DNA from: an actinobacterium acAMD-2
GTDB taxonomy: Bacteria > Actinomycetota > Actinomycetes > UBA12327
Reading direction: 5' to 3'
Assembly: GCA_000754455.1 (NCBI GenBank)
Contig: JNSE01000030.1
Span: forward strand, 1 to 34,121
Length of the DNA stretch: 34,121 nucleotides
Shown one piece after another: positions 23,434 to 31,265 of the stretch. Position numbers and translations under genes: made by a program. The number at the start of each line of letters is the position of its first letter. Position 1 is the stretch's first letter. The notes under the pieces were generated by a model. The model was given only the letters and a program-made list of their open reading frames with translations, had not been told where the DNA came from and searched no databases.

Positions 23434-24158
23434 GGACCTATTCTCGCAGGTAGCGTGAGGCAGTCTCCAACACGCACGGCGTGTGTGGGCCCGTTCGCCT
23501 CAACAATGGTGCTTCCCCGTGCTCCGTGAGCGGTAAATGTCGTGCCTGAGTCGGTGTTTTCCACCATCACGCCAGATTGTTCGGGCAAACCGAGGACGTT
23601 GATCCCCGTCCCTGCACCGCCAAATGAGGCCAGGCGACTGAGCCCATCCGGGCTCCAGTGCGGCAACACCAGAGCGTGAGGAACTAAACCCAGACCGTCA
23701 GCGATCCGTCCGCGATCGGGTAACCAGGTGCGCTCGCATAACACCATCGCCCCGGCGCTGGCACCCATCAGAATTCCGCCACTGTCCAGAAATCGTCGAA
23801 GCAGTGCATCGATGGCGAAGTCCTGCAAAGCGCCCAGCAACCGAGAGGGTGACCCACCAGGCAAAACGATGATGCTCGCTGATTCCAGCGCGGCTAGTGC
23901 ACCTGCGGAGTCCGCACGTGCATCTGGTGCGGCGATCACTGACAAAGGTTCATGATCAGACGTGAGCGATTCAACGATGGCCGAAAAGTGTCGGATGCCG
24001 TTGTTGTTGGCCGTGTCGTATTCGCGACCTGGTGCCCCAGCAAGAGCGGAGATAACGATCGGACCGGTGCGACCGCGTCGATGTGCTTCCTGAACTAAAG
24101 CGGCGTCCATCGCGAAGCAATCCGCTCCGAATTCGGTGCCACCTTGCAAACAGATCAC
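23430..24158 (-). CDS. Peptidase S51 / cyanophycinase-like protein
   Basis: A 242-residue class-I-glutamine-amidotransferase-like fold. GGILMGASAGAMVL near 127-140 holds the nucleophile elbow, Ser134, as in dipeptidase E and cyanophycinase rather than the Cys of glutaminases. VLPGGSPSRLL near 98-108 and the His in LPHWSPDG fit the family. It may cleave Asp-containing dipeptides or a related amide; the substrate is unproven. It has no signal peptide. It is locked into the purine operon by 4-bp GTGA overlaps with purD upstream and purB downstream. Confidence 0.82.
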   Translation of the reverse strand: MICLQGGTEFGADCFAMDAALVQEAHRRGRTGPIVISALAGAPGREYDTANNNGIRHFSAIVESLTSDHEPLSVIAAPDARADSAGALAALESASIIVLPGGSPSRLLGALQDFAIDALLRRFLDSGGILMGASAGAMVLCERTWLPDRGRIADGLGLVPHALVLPHWSPDGLSRLASFGGAGTGINVLGLPEQSGVMVENTDSGTTFTAHGARGSTIVEANGPTHAVRVGDCLTLPARIGP

Positions 24159-25405
24159 GCTGAATGCGCCGCTTTAAGTGCGATGTCGGTGCGGTAGTGG
24201 CTGCCATCGAGATCAATGTGCGTCATCGCCTCGTAGGCGCGCGACCGCGCTTGCTCCAAGGTCTCTCCAATGGCGGTAACAGACAGAACCCGGCCTCCGC
24301 TGCTGTTCAACGTGCCGTCCGCCCCTCGAGTAGTACCGGCATGCAGCACCATCGCGCCTTCGACGGCTTCGGCGTTGTCTAATCCGGTGATGGGATCGCC
24401 GGTTCGTGGAGCTTCCGGGTAACCATGGGCTGCCAGCACGATGGTGACGGCTGAACCCGTGCTCCAAATCAAGGCCGGCTGTTCACTTAACGTGCCGGTG
24501 GCCGCGGCGAGCAAGAGTTCGCCCAGCGGAGTTTCGAGCCGAGCCAGTACCGCTTGTGTTTCGGGGTCACCAAAGCGTGCATTGAATTCAACAACGCGAG
24601 TTCCGCGCGAGGTGAGTGCGAGTCCTACATAGAGCAATCCACTAAATGGTGTTCCACGCTTGGTCATTTCCTGCAAGGTGGGGTGAACAACGGTGGCGAT
24701 GACTTCATCCACTAAATCATTGGGCGCCCACGCCAGCGGGGTGTACGCCCCCATCCCGCCGGTGTTGGGACCTTCGTCGTTGTCATCGATGCGCTTGAAG
24801 TCTTGGGCCGGAGACAACGCCAGCGCGTCCACACCGTCGGTAATGATGAAAAGCGAGACTTCGGGTCCGTCGAGGTATTCCTCAATGACCACTCGGTCGC
24901 ACTCGTTGGCGTGCGCCAGAGCTTCTTCACGATCGCTGGTGACGACAACACCTTTGCCAGCGGCCAATCCATCATCTTTAACAACGTACGGCGCACCAAA
25001 GTCATCGAGTGCGGCTTCAGCTTCGTCGTTCGTAGTACACACATGAGCCCGGGCCGTGGGCACTCCCGCTGCAGCCATGACGTCCTTGGCAAAAGCCTTG
25101 CTGCCTTCCAATTGGGCAGCGTTGCCACTGGGACCAAAACACGCAATGCCAACAGCGCGAACTGCGTCAGCAACTCCGGCCACCAGGGGTGCTTCTGGTC
25201 CAACGACGACCAAATCAATCCCGAGGTCTTGGGCAAGTGCGGCGACGGCTGCTGGGTTGCTTGCGTCAACATCAATGTTGGTTGCGTGTTCGCCCGTTCC
25301 GCCGTTGCCCGGGGCACACCACACATCAGTGACCGTGGGGTCGAGGACCAACGAACGCACTAGCGCGTGCTCGCGCCCGCCACTGCCGATAACCAAAACC
25401 TTCAT
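24155..25405 (-). CDS. purD: Phosphoribosylamine-glycine ligase (GAR synthetase)
   Basis: PurD links phosphoribosylamine to glycine with ATP, step two of the pathway. The 416-residue ATP-grasp enzyme starts KVLVIGSGGREHAL, has GPEAPLVAGVAD, the ATP-grasp DGLAAGKGVVV region and FNARFGDPETQ, all diagnostic. ATG 25405 has no Shine-Dalgarno. TAATCT lies exactly 6 nt upstream, so a leaderless transcript may start here in addition to read-through from purA, 36 bp away. Confidence 0.97.
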   Translation of the reverse strand: MKVLVIGSGGREHALVRSLVLDPTVTDVWCAPGNGGTGEHATNIDVDASNPAAVAALAQDLGIDLVVVGPEAPLVAGVADAVRAVGIACFGPSGNAAQLEGSKAFAKDVMAAAGVPTARAHVCTTNDEAEAALDDFGAPYVVKDDGLAAGKGVVVTSDREEALAHANECDRVVIEEYLDGPEVSLFIITDGVDALALSPAQDFKRIDDNDEGPNTGGMGAYTPLAWAPNDLVDEVIATVVHPTLQEMTKRGTPFSGLLYVGLALTSRGTRVVEFNARFGDPETQAVLARLETPLGELLLAAATGTLSEQPALIWSTGSAVTIVLAAHGYPEAPRTGDPITGLDNAEAVEGAMVLHAGTTRGADGTLNSSGGRVLSVTAIGETLEQARSRAYEAMTHIDLDGSHYRTDIALKAAHSA

Positions 25406-25417
25406 GTGTGCAGATTA
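25406..25417 (-). promoter_or_regulatory. Leaderless-type -10 of purD
   Basis: TAATCT (25417-25412, minus strand) is followed by GCACAC and ATG. It lies in the short purA-purD gap and lacks a clear -35. It could give purD and the genes after it their own promoter. Confidence 0.45.
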
Positions 25418-25441
25418 CTCAGGAAAGGGGCAGGCAATGAC

Positions 25442-26749
25442 TTAAACACCTTGAGATGGCGTGGTGGAAAGGAAGTCAGCCAACGCGATCGTTGCGTCGC
25501 GGGCCTGCCCCACACCAATCGCTGAGATCGGTGCACCAGAAATGTCCTGCAAGTACTTGACGTAGGACTGAGCATTCGGTGGCAGGTCGCTGAACTCACG
25601 AGCGCCGGAAATGTCGCTCTTCCAGCCAGGCAAGAGTTCGTAAATCGGCTTGGCGTGGTGGAAGTCGGACTGAGAGTCGGGGAGTTCCTCCACGCGCTGT
25701 CCGTCAACGTCGTAAGCGACACACACAGAAATCTCATCCCATGCGCTCAAGACATCTAACTTGGTAAGGAAGAAGTCAGTCAGCCCGTTCACGCGCGTTG
25801 CGTAACGTGCAACGACTGCGTCATACCAACCGCAGCGACGATTGCGTCCTGTGGTCGTGCCACGCTCGCCACCAATTTCACGAAGTTGGTCACCATCATG
25901 GTCAAGCAGTTCAGTCGGGAATGGACCTGAGCCCACACGCGTGGTGTAAGCCTTGACGATTCCGATGGTGCGCGTAATGCGAGTGGGGCCAATACCTGAG
26001 CCGCTGCAGGCGCCACCGGCGGTGGGGTTTGACGAGGTGACGAACGGGTAGGTGCCGTGGTCGACGTCCAAGAGCGTGCCCTGGCCACCTTCAAGCAGCA
26101 CCACCGCACCGTTGTCCAGAGCCCTGTTCAGCACCAGGGAGGTGTCGGTCACGTACGGCCTCAAGGCATCAGCAAAGGAGAGCAGGTATTCCGTGGATTC
26201 ATCCACGGTGATGGCTTCTTCGTTGTACACCTTGACCAGCTGTTCGTTCTTGCTAGTCAGAGCGCCCTCAACCTTTTGACGCAGGATCTTTTCGTCAAAC
26301 AAGTCTTGAACGCGGATGCCCAGACGGGCAACCTTGTCGGCATAGGCGGGGCCGATGCCGCGACCGGTCGTGCCGATCTTGGAGTCACCTAGCGAGCGTT
26401 CAGATGTCTTGTCCAGCATCACGTGATACGGGGCGATCAGGTGTGCACTTGATGACAGCAGCAACTTGGATGTGTCCACACCGCGCGCGTTGAGGTCAGA
26501 GATTTCTTGCAGCAGCACCGCTGGATCCACGACGACACCGTTGCCGATGACGGGGATGCATTCAGGAGTCAAGATCCCGGAGGGCAACAAGTGAAGGGCG
26601 TATTTCTCGTCGCCTACGACGACGGTGTGGCCGGCGTTGTTACCGCCTTGATAGCGCACGACGTAGTTGACAGAACTGCCAAGTAAGTCGGTGGCCTTGC
26701 CCTTGCCCTCGTCGCCCCATTGGGCGCCAAGCAGCACGATGGCTGGCAT
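25442..26749 (-). CDS. purA: Adenylosuccinate synthetase
   Basis: PurA joins aspartate to IMP with GTP, the first step to AMP. The 435-residue protein starts MPAIVLLG and has the GTP loop GAQWGDEGKGK at 8-18, the central GTTGRGIGPAYADK and the C-terminal base-recognition region. ATG 26749 is chosen because it gives the universal N-terminus; the frame is open further upstream, but those residues are not PurA-like. GAGGGG lies 9 nt upstream but overlaps a small hairpin. The leader carries further inverted repeats. It is the first gene of the purA-to-galE block. Confidence 0.97.
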   Translation of the reverse strand: MPAIVLLGAQWGDEGKGKATDLLGSSVNYVVRYQGGNNAGHTVVVGDEKYALHLLPSGILTPECIPVIGNGVVVDPAVLLQEISDLNARGVDTSKLLLSSSAHLIAPYHVMLDKTSERSLGDSKIGTTGRGIGPAYADKVARLGIRVQDLFDEKILRQKVEGALTSKNEQLVKVYNEEAITVDESTEYLLSFADALRPYVTDTSLVLNRALDNGAVVLLEGGQGTLLDVDHGTYPFVTSSNPTAGGACSGSGIGPTRITRTIGIVKAYTTRVGSGPFPTELLDHDGDQLREIGGERGTTTGRNRRCGWYDAVVARYATRVNGLTDFFLTKLDVLSAWDEISVCVAYDVDGQRVEELPDSQSDFHHAKPIYELLPGWKSDISGAREFSDLPPNAQSYVKYLQDISGAPISAIGVGQARDATIALADFLSTTPSQGV

Positions 26750-26819
26750 GGGATGTATCCCCTCGGTGGAGTAAGCCGATAGATCGGCTGGAACCACTAT
26801 CTGGTTCCGATAAAGAATA
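26750..26819 (-). promoter_or_regulatory. Structured purA leader with three inverted repeats
   Basis: On the minus strand: TATTCT (26819-26814) may be a -10; GGAACCA-GATAG-TGGTTCC (26808-26790) is a perfect 7-bp hairpin; one base later GCCGATCTATCGGC (26788-26775) is a palindrome; and GGGA-TGTA-equivalent loop-TCCC (26761-26750) can pair part of the ribosome-binding site beside the ATG. ATCGG at about 26811-26807 can pair instead with CCGAT of the second element, and loop GATAG is complementary to CTATC of the second element, so alternative folds exist. No known riboswitch class was recognised. Confidence 0.5.
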
Positions 26820-26841
26820 CCGGCTCACCCTTTGGAGCCGG
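26820..26841 (-). terminator. Terminator after the metal-binding protein gene
   Basis: CCGGCTC and GAGCCGG form a 7-bp GC-rich stem with an 8-nt loop, 9 bp after the stop of the upstream gene. On the minus strand it is followed by the T-rich TATTCTTTAT. It should end the pst transcript before the purA leader. Confidence 0.65.
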
Positions 26842-26849
26842 CGACACGG

Positions 26850-27053
26850 TCAGGCGAGGGCGTAGCCCGCCTCATCCACGGCTGCTGCCACGGCTGCTTG
26901 ATCCACAGCGGCGTCACTTTCCACGGTGACCTGGCCTGATGCGAGCTCAATGCTCACCTTGGTGACGCCGGTGATGTCGCTGAGTTCCTGGGTGACCGCG
27001 GAGACACAGTGATCGCAGGTCATGCCGGTAACGGTGTAGGTCGAGGTAGCCAT
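26850..27053 (-). CDS. Heavy-metal-associated domain protein (CopZ-like)
   Basis: A 67-residue single HMA domain with the metal site GMTCDHC at residues 10-16, followed by the ferredoxin-like beta-alpha-beta pattern (VTKVSIELASGQVTVES). Such proteins bind Cu(I) and hand it to P-type ATPases or regulators. No copper ATPase or CsoR lies nearby. AAGGA is 9 nt before ATG 27053. It starts 17 bp after pstB and is followed by the terminator, so it appears to be the last gene of the pst transcript. Confidence 0.9.
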   Translation of the reverse strand: MATSTYTVTGMTCDHCVSAVTQELSDITGVTKVSIELASGQVTVESDAAVDQAAVAAAVDEAGYALA

Positions 27054-27070
27054 AGTGGTGATCCTTTGTC

Positions 27071-27847
27071 TTATCCGAATCGACCGGAGATGTAATCCTC
27101 AGTCGCTTTTTCAGTGGGTGAGCTAAAGATGTTGGCTGTGGTGTTCATTTCGATGAGCTTGCCCGGCTTACCCGTTCCGGCAATGTTAAAGAACGCCGTG
27201 GTGTCAGATACTCGCGCTGCTTGCTGCATGTTGTGCGTCACGATCACGATGGTGTAGCGCTGCTTGAGTTCGTGAATGAGTTCCTCAATGGCCAAAGTGG
27301 AGATCGGGTCCAGTGCAGAACATGGTTCGTCCATCAGGAGGACTTGCGGCTGAATCGCGATGGCGCGCGCAATACATAACCTCTGCTGCTGGCCACCGGA
27401 AAGCACGCTGCCTGGTCGGTCAAGGCGATCCTTGACTTCCTCCCACAGGTTGGCGCCTCGAAGTGAAGCCTCGACCACATCATCGAGCTCCGAGCGCTTA
27501 GTGCGCTTCTTGAGCTTGATGCCGGCTACGACATTTCCGTAGATAGACATGGTCGGGAATGGGTTGGGTTTTTGGAACACCATTCCGATGGTTGAGCGCA
27601 CGTTGACCGGGTCAATGTCCGCCCCATAGATGTCTTCGTGGTCCAGCATGATCTTGCCTTCGATGCGGGCACCGGGGGTGACTTCGTGCATGCGGTTAAG
27701 CGTGCGCAACACGGTGGACTTGCCGCAGCCAGAAGGTCCGATAAACGCGGTGACCGCTTTGGGCTCAACAGCCAAAGTTACGTCTTCAACAGCAAGGAAG
27801 TTGCTGTAGTAGACGTTGAGGTGAGAGACGTCGATGCGCTTGGCCAT
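27071..27847 (-). CDS. pstB: Phosphate ABC transporter ATPase
   Basis: PstB powers high-affinity phosphate uptake at the inner face of the membrane. The 258-residue ATPase has Walker A GPSGCGKST at 37-45, the PstB-typical FQKPNPFP near 91-98, signature LSGGQ at 149-153 and Walker B LLMDEP at 170-175, followed by SALDPIST. The C-terminal EDYISGRFG is the usual PstB ending. It follows pstA by 15 bp. No phoU follows it, unlike the common pstSCAB-phoU order. Confidence 0.97.
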   Translation of the reverse strand: MAKRIDVSHLNVYYSNFLAVEDVTLAVEPKAVTAFIGPSGCGKSTVLRTLNRMHEVTPGARIEGKIMLDHEDIYGADIDPVNVRSTIGMVFQKPNPFPTMSIYGNVVAGIKLKKRTKRSELDDVVEASLRGANLWEEVKDRLDRPGSVLSGGQQQRLCIARAIAIQPQVLLMDEPCSALDPISTLAIEELIHELKQRYTIVIVTHNMQQAARVSDTTAFFNIAGTGKPGKLIEMNTTANIFSSPTEKATEDYISGRFG

Positions 27848-27862
27848 GGCTGCTGACTATCC

Positions 27863-28924
27863 CTACTTCACTCGAGAGGCGCGCGCGATCAAGCGGGCGC
27901 TCAGGTTGAGAATCATGACTAGAAGGATCAGCGTAAGCGCACCGGCCCAGGCTCGGTCAATGGACGCTGTCGTACCGCTACTGATCTGGTCCCAGACGTA
28001 GGTGGGCAGCGAGGCCTGTGGCCCGTTGAATGGGTTGGTATTAATTGATTGGGTCAAGAACGTGGTCAACAGCAAGGGCGCGGTTTCGCCAGTAACTCGG
28101 GCGACGGCCAGCATGGCTCCGGTGATGATTCCCGTAGATGCGGAAGGAATAACAACCCGCAGGATCGTTCGATACTTCGGAACACCAAGGGCGTAGGACG
28201 CTTCACGAAGGTCGCGCGGAACCAGGCGCAACATTTCCTCAGTTGATCGAACCACGACAGGGATCATCAAGATCGAAAGCGAAATGCCGGCGGCTAAACC
28301 GCTGCGTTGCAAGCCCAACGTCAAGATGAATCCGGTGTAGACGAACAAACCTGCCACGATCGAGGGAATGCCGGTCATCACGTCGACGAAGAAACTGATG
28401 GTGCGAGCCAAGCGCGAACGGTTGCCGTACTCCACGAGGTAAACAGCCGCCAAGATCCCCAACGGGATACCAATGGCTGCGGCAATGGCCACTTGCTCCA
28501 AGGTGCCGATCAGGGCATGCAGGATGCCGCCGCCGGGGCGACGTGGACTGACGTTGCGCATGGTTGACGTCAAGAAGTTGGCATTGAAGGCGTTCAGGCC
28601 GCGGACAAGAACGGTCAGCAGGATGGAAACCAGCGGAACCAAGGCCGCTGTCAGAGCAGAAAGCAGTAACGTGGTGGCCAGGCGATCAATCGCGTAGCGC
28701 TTTCCCTCAACGGCGAAGCTCAAACCGGTTTGCAAAACGATAAAGAGGAGGAAGGCGAATACCGCTGTCCCCGCTACCCCACTGACTGGCGAGATAAAGG
28801 AAAGCAAGGCGGAACCAGCGATGGCCGTTGCGCAGGTCGCCAATGTGGTCCAACGCGGAAGCTTGCGCTGTGACAACAGGTTATGCAGTTCGTCATCTGA
28901 AATCGTTCGATCAAGAATGGCCAT
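27863..28924 (-). CDS. pstA: Phosphate ABC transporter permease PstA
   Basis: The membrane subunit that, with PstC, forms the phosphate channel. The 353-residue protein has two hydrophobic helices near residues 33-68 in an extended N-terminal part, a helix near 88-110, then the conserved core with GGILHALIGTLEQVAIAAAI, YLVEYG, TGIPSIVAGLF and the EAA-like loop LREASYALGVPKYRTI. Its ATG overlaps the pstC stop by one base (TAATG), so translation is coupled. Confidence 0.96.
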   Translation of the reverse strand: MAILDRTISDDELHNLLSQRKLPRWTTLATCATAIAGSALLSFISPVSGVAGTAVFAFLLFIVLQTGLSFAVEGKRYAIDRLATTLLLSALTAALVPLVSILLTVLVRGLNAFNANFLTSTMRNVSPRRPGGGILHALIGTLEQVAIAAAIGIPLGILAAVYLVEYGNRSRLARTISFFVDVMTGIPSIVAGLFVYTGFILTLGLQRSGLAAGISLSILMIPVVVRSTEEMLRLVPRDLREASYALGVPKYRTILRVVIPSASTGIITGAMLAVARVTGETAPLLLTTFLTQSINTNPFNGPQASLPTYVWDQISSGTTASIDRAWAGALTLILLVMILNLSARLIARASRVK

Positions 28925-29898
28925 TAGTTCGCCCCCGAGAAATCACGACGACGTTCGACGACAAGGCGCGCAGCCATGTTGACGGCAAAGGTGATGACAT
29001 AGAGCACTAAACCGGACGCGATCAGCGCGCCGAGTCCGATGGTGCCCGCTTCGTTCCACTTCAAGGCAATGTTGGCCGCAAAGGTATTGCCGCCCGGTTC
29101 AGTGACTTGCCAATTGATTTTGAATGTTGCAGACAAGATCAAGGCCACGGCGATCGTTTCACCCAGCGCACGACCCAGTCCCAGCATGGCGGCACTGACC
29201 ATGCCGGGGCGAGCAAAGGGGAAAACAGCGGTGCGCATGGTTTCCCAGCGGGTGGCGCCCAGGGCCAGGGCGGCCTCAATGTGTCCGGGCGGGACTTGGG
29301 CGAACACTTCGCGTGAGATAGCGGAGACGGTCGGCAAGATCATGATGGCCAGCACAACGGCGGCCAGGGCAATCGAGCGGGTGTAGATGTTTTGTTCGTT
29401 GCTAAACAACGGGATGAACCCGAAGTGGTCGTCAAGCCAACGCCACAATCCAATGCTGTTTGGCATCAGGATTTGCAGGCCCCACAAACCAAAGATGATG
29501 GAGGGGACGGCGGCCAAGAGATCAACGATGTAGCCCAAGGTGGGAGCAAATCGACGCGGTGCATAGTGCGCGGTGTAGAGCGCAACACCAATACCGACGG
29601 GGACTGCGATGACCATGGCGATGACTGAACTGAGCAACGTCCCAAAGGCGAGTGCGGCAATTCCAAACTTCGGCTGCGCATCATCGGGAAACCAAGGTGA
29701 CGTGGTCAAGAAACTCGCGGTATTTGCGCTGAGCGCGGGAAGCGCCTTCCACAACAGGAAGACACCAATGGCGCCCATGACGATGAGCACCACGATTCCC
29801 GAGCCTCGGGAAATACCAGCGAAGAGCGCATCGCGTGGACGCGAAGATTTACCCAAGGGGGCACCAACGGGCGCCTCTGGGTTGATCAACGTGGTCAC
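28924..29898 (-). CDS. pstC: Phosphate ABC transporter permease PstC
   Basis: The partner permease of PstA. From GTG 29898 the product has 324 residues, with six or more membrane segments, VDLLAAVPSIIFGLWG in the middle and the cytoplasmic loop LALGATRWETMRTAVFP that contacts PstB. GTG 29898 is preferred to an upstream TTG (29916) because GAGGGAG then sits about 9 nt before the start instead of inside the coding sequence. It lies 137 bp after pstS, with a strong hairpin between. Confidence 0.95.
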   Translation of the reverse strand: MTTLINPEAPVGAPLGKSSRPRDALFAGISRGSGIVVLIVMGAIGVFLLWKALPALSANTASFLTTSPWFPDDAQPKFGIAALAFGTLLSSVIAMVIAVPVGIGVALYTAHYAPRRFAPTLGYIVDLLAAVPSIIFGLWGLQILMPNSIGLWRWLDDHFGFIPLFSNEQNIYTRSIALAAVVLAIMILPTVSAISREVFAQVPPGHIEAALALGATRWETMRTAVFPFARPGMVSAAMLGLGRALGETIAVALILSATFKINWQVTEPGGNTFAANIALKWNEAGTIGLGALIASGLVLYVITFAVNMAARLVVERRRDFSGAN

Positions 29899-29986
29899 GT
29901 CGTCATGCTCCCTCAAAGTGGACTGCTATCGGGGGAAGTTGGCGTATTGCCACGAGGGCAATCTTGCCGGTGTGGATCCACACACC

Positions 29987-30021
29987 ACACGAGCCCCCAC
30001 CCGGTAGGTGGAGGCTCGTGT
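29987..30021 (-). terminator. Long hairpin between pstS and pstC
   Basis: Arms of 15 nt (29987-30001 and 30007-30021) pair with one mismatch around the loop CGGTA, 14 bp after the pstS stop. There is no T-run on the minus strand. It probably protects the pstS message from 3' decay or stops part of transcription, so that the binding protein exceeds the permease; this is inference from the common pst arrangement. Confidence 0.65.
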
Positions 30022-30035
30022 CAGGTAGTGCGGGA

Positions 30036-31133
30036 TTACGCGATCGAACTCACGGACTTGCGCACCGAGGTGAGCAGATCACCGGTGATCGGGACGTATC
30101 CGATCTCCACTAATTGGGCCTGGGCTGCGTCCGAGGCGCTGTAAGTCAGGAACGACTTGGTCAGTGCTAGGTCGGTTCCAGTCAAACCCTTTTGGCAGGT
30201 GATTTCGTAGGTCAGCAACACGATGGGGTAGGTGTTGGCGTCCTTCAGCGTGTAGTTGATCTTCAACTTGATGTTGTTTTCGTTGTCAACAATTTCGCCC
30301 ACTGCTTTACCGATTGCAGCGGCTGCAGTGTCGGCATTGGGTTCTACCGCGCCGCCACCGTTGTCAACCTTGGCAACCTTTAGCTCAGCGTCCTGAGCGA
30401 AGGAGAGCTCGACGTAGCCGATGGCATTGTCGGTGGACTTGATCGCAGCAGCGACGCCGTCGTTGCCCTTGGCGCCCTGACCGCCTTCAGCCTTCCATTC
30501 CTTGGCGTTGCTGAGCTTCCAAACTTTGGGAGCAGCAGCGGTGAGGTACTTGGTGAAGTTGTCAGTGGTGCCAGAACCGTCTGAACGGTGGAACTGGGCG
30601 ATGGTGGCATTCGGCAAGGTCACGCCTTCGTTGATGGCCTTGATCTTGGGGTCGTTCCACTTGGTGATCGAGTTGTTGAAAATCCCGGCGATCACGTCGG
30701 GGGTCAAGGTCAAGGAGTCAACACCAGCAACGTTGTAGGCCAGCGTGATAGCGCCTCCGACCATCGGAATGTGGATTGCTTCACTATCGGTGCAACGCTC
30801 GTCGGCTTTGATCTGGTCTTCTGGCTTGAGTACTGAGTCAGACCCGGCGAATGCGGTCTGCTTGTTGATGAAGTCAGTGACACCGGCGCTGGAGCCAACG
30901 GCTTGGTAGTTGACAGTGGCACCAGGGCACGCGGATTGGTAAGCGTTAACCCACTCAGCGATGGCGTTCTTTTGCGCGGTGGATCCACTGGCCTTGATGG
31001 TGCCAGTTGAACAATCAATCGTGGAATCGGAGCTAGCAGTGTTTGAGCTTCCACCGCATGCACTGAGCGTGAGTGCGAGCACGGCGATAAGTGCTGCACC
31101 AACGACGCTCTTGCGCGAAGTGCTGACGTTCAT
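30036..31133 (-). CDS. pstS: Phosphate-binding lipoprotein PstS
   Basis: The extracytoplasmic phosphate receptor. The 365-residue precursor has a lipoprotein signal with lipobox LSAC and lipidated Cys26. The mature part has the phosphate-site motifs IKASGSTAQ near 47-55, GSSAG near 81-85, FAGSDS and HRSDGSGTTDNF. An SGSTAQ form replaces the more common GSTF, as in many actinobacterial PstS. ATG 31133 has AGAGG 5 nt upstream. The upstream region holds a PHO box and a leader hairpin, so expression should rise under phosphate limitation through PhoP. Confidence 0.97.
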   Translation of the reverse strand: MNVSTSRKSVVGAALIAVLALTLSACGGSSNTASSDSTIDCSTGTIKASGSTAQKNAIAEWVNAYQSACPGATVNYQAVGSSAGVTDFINKQTAFAGSDSVLKPEDQIKADERCTDSEAIHIPMVGGAITLAYNVAGVDSLTLTPDVIAGIFNNSITKWNDPKIKAINEGVTLPNATIAQFHRSDGSGTTDNFTKYLTAAAPKVWKLSNAKEWKAEGGQGAKGNDGVAAAIKSTDNAIGYVELSFAQDAELKVAKVDNGGGAVEPNADTAAAAIGKAVGEIVDNENNIKLKINYTLKDANTYPIVLLTYEITCQKGLTGTDLALTKSFLTYSASDAAQAQLVEIGYVPITGDLLTSVRKSVSSIA

Positions 31134-31152
31134 CTGACCTCTTCTCGAAGGA

Positions 31153-31169
31153 CCGCCAGGGTTTGGCGG
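31153..31169 (-). other. Hairpin in the pstS leader
   Basis: CCGCCA and TGGCGG pair perfectly around a 5-nt loop, ending about 13 nt before the ribosome-binding site of pstS. Probably a stabilising 5' structure. Confidence 0.45.
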
Positions 31170-31188
31170 ACGTTGTCCTGTTGAATGA

Positions 31189-31243
31189 AAAGTAGAGAGA
31201 GCAGGTAGCCAGACACCGTGAATTAGGTGAACAAAAGGTGAAC
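31189..31243 (-). promoter_or_regulatory. PHO box and promoter of pstS
   Basis: On the minus strand, two identical GTTCACC units (31243-31237 and 31232-31226) repeat with an 11-bp period, followed by a weaker third unit, TTCACGG (31222-31216). This is the direct-repeat form bound by actinobacterial PhoP. TACTTT (31194-31189), about 22 bp downstream, is a plausible -10, so PhoP would occupy the -35 region as an activator. Confidence 0.82.
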
Positions 31244-31265
31244 AATCCCTAACACTTGGGGCGCC

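Noticed and set aside
24803..25363. A 186-codon plus-strand frame opposite purD
   Set aside because: A shadow of a strongly conserved gene with no start signal or recognisable domain.
26750..26797. A 16-residue N-terminal extension of PurA
   Set aside because: The residues come from the structured leader, and PurA proteins begin at the MPAIVLLG-type sequence.
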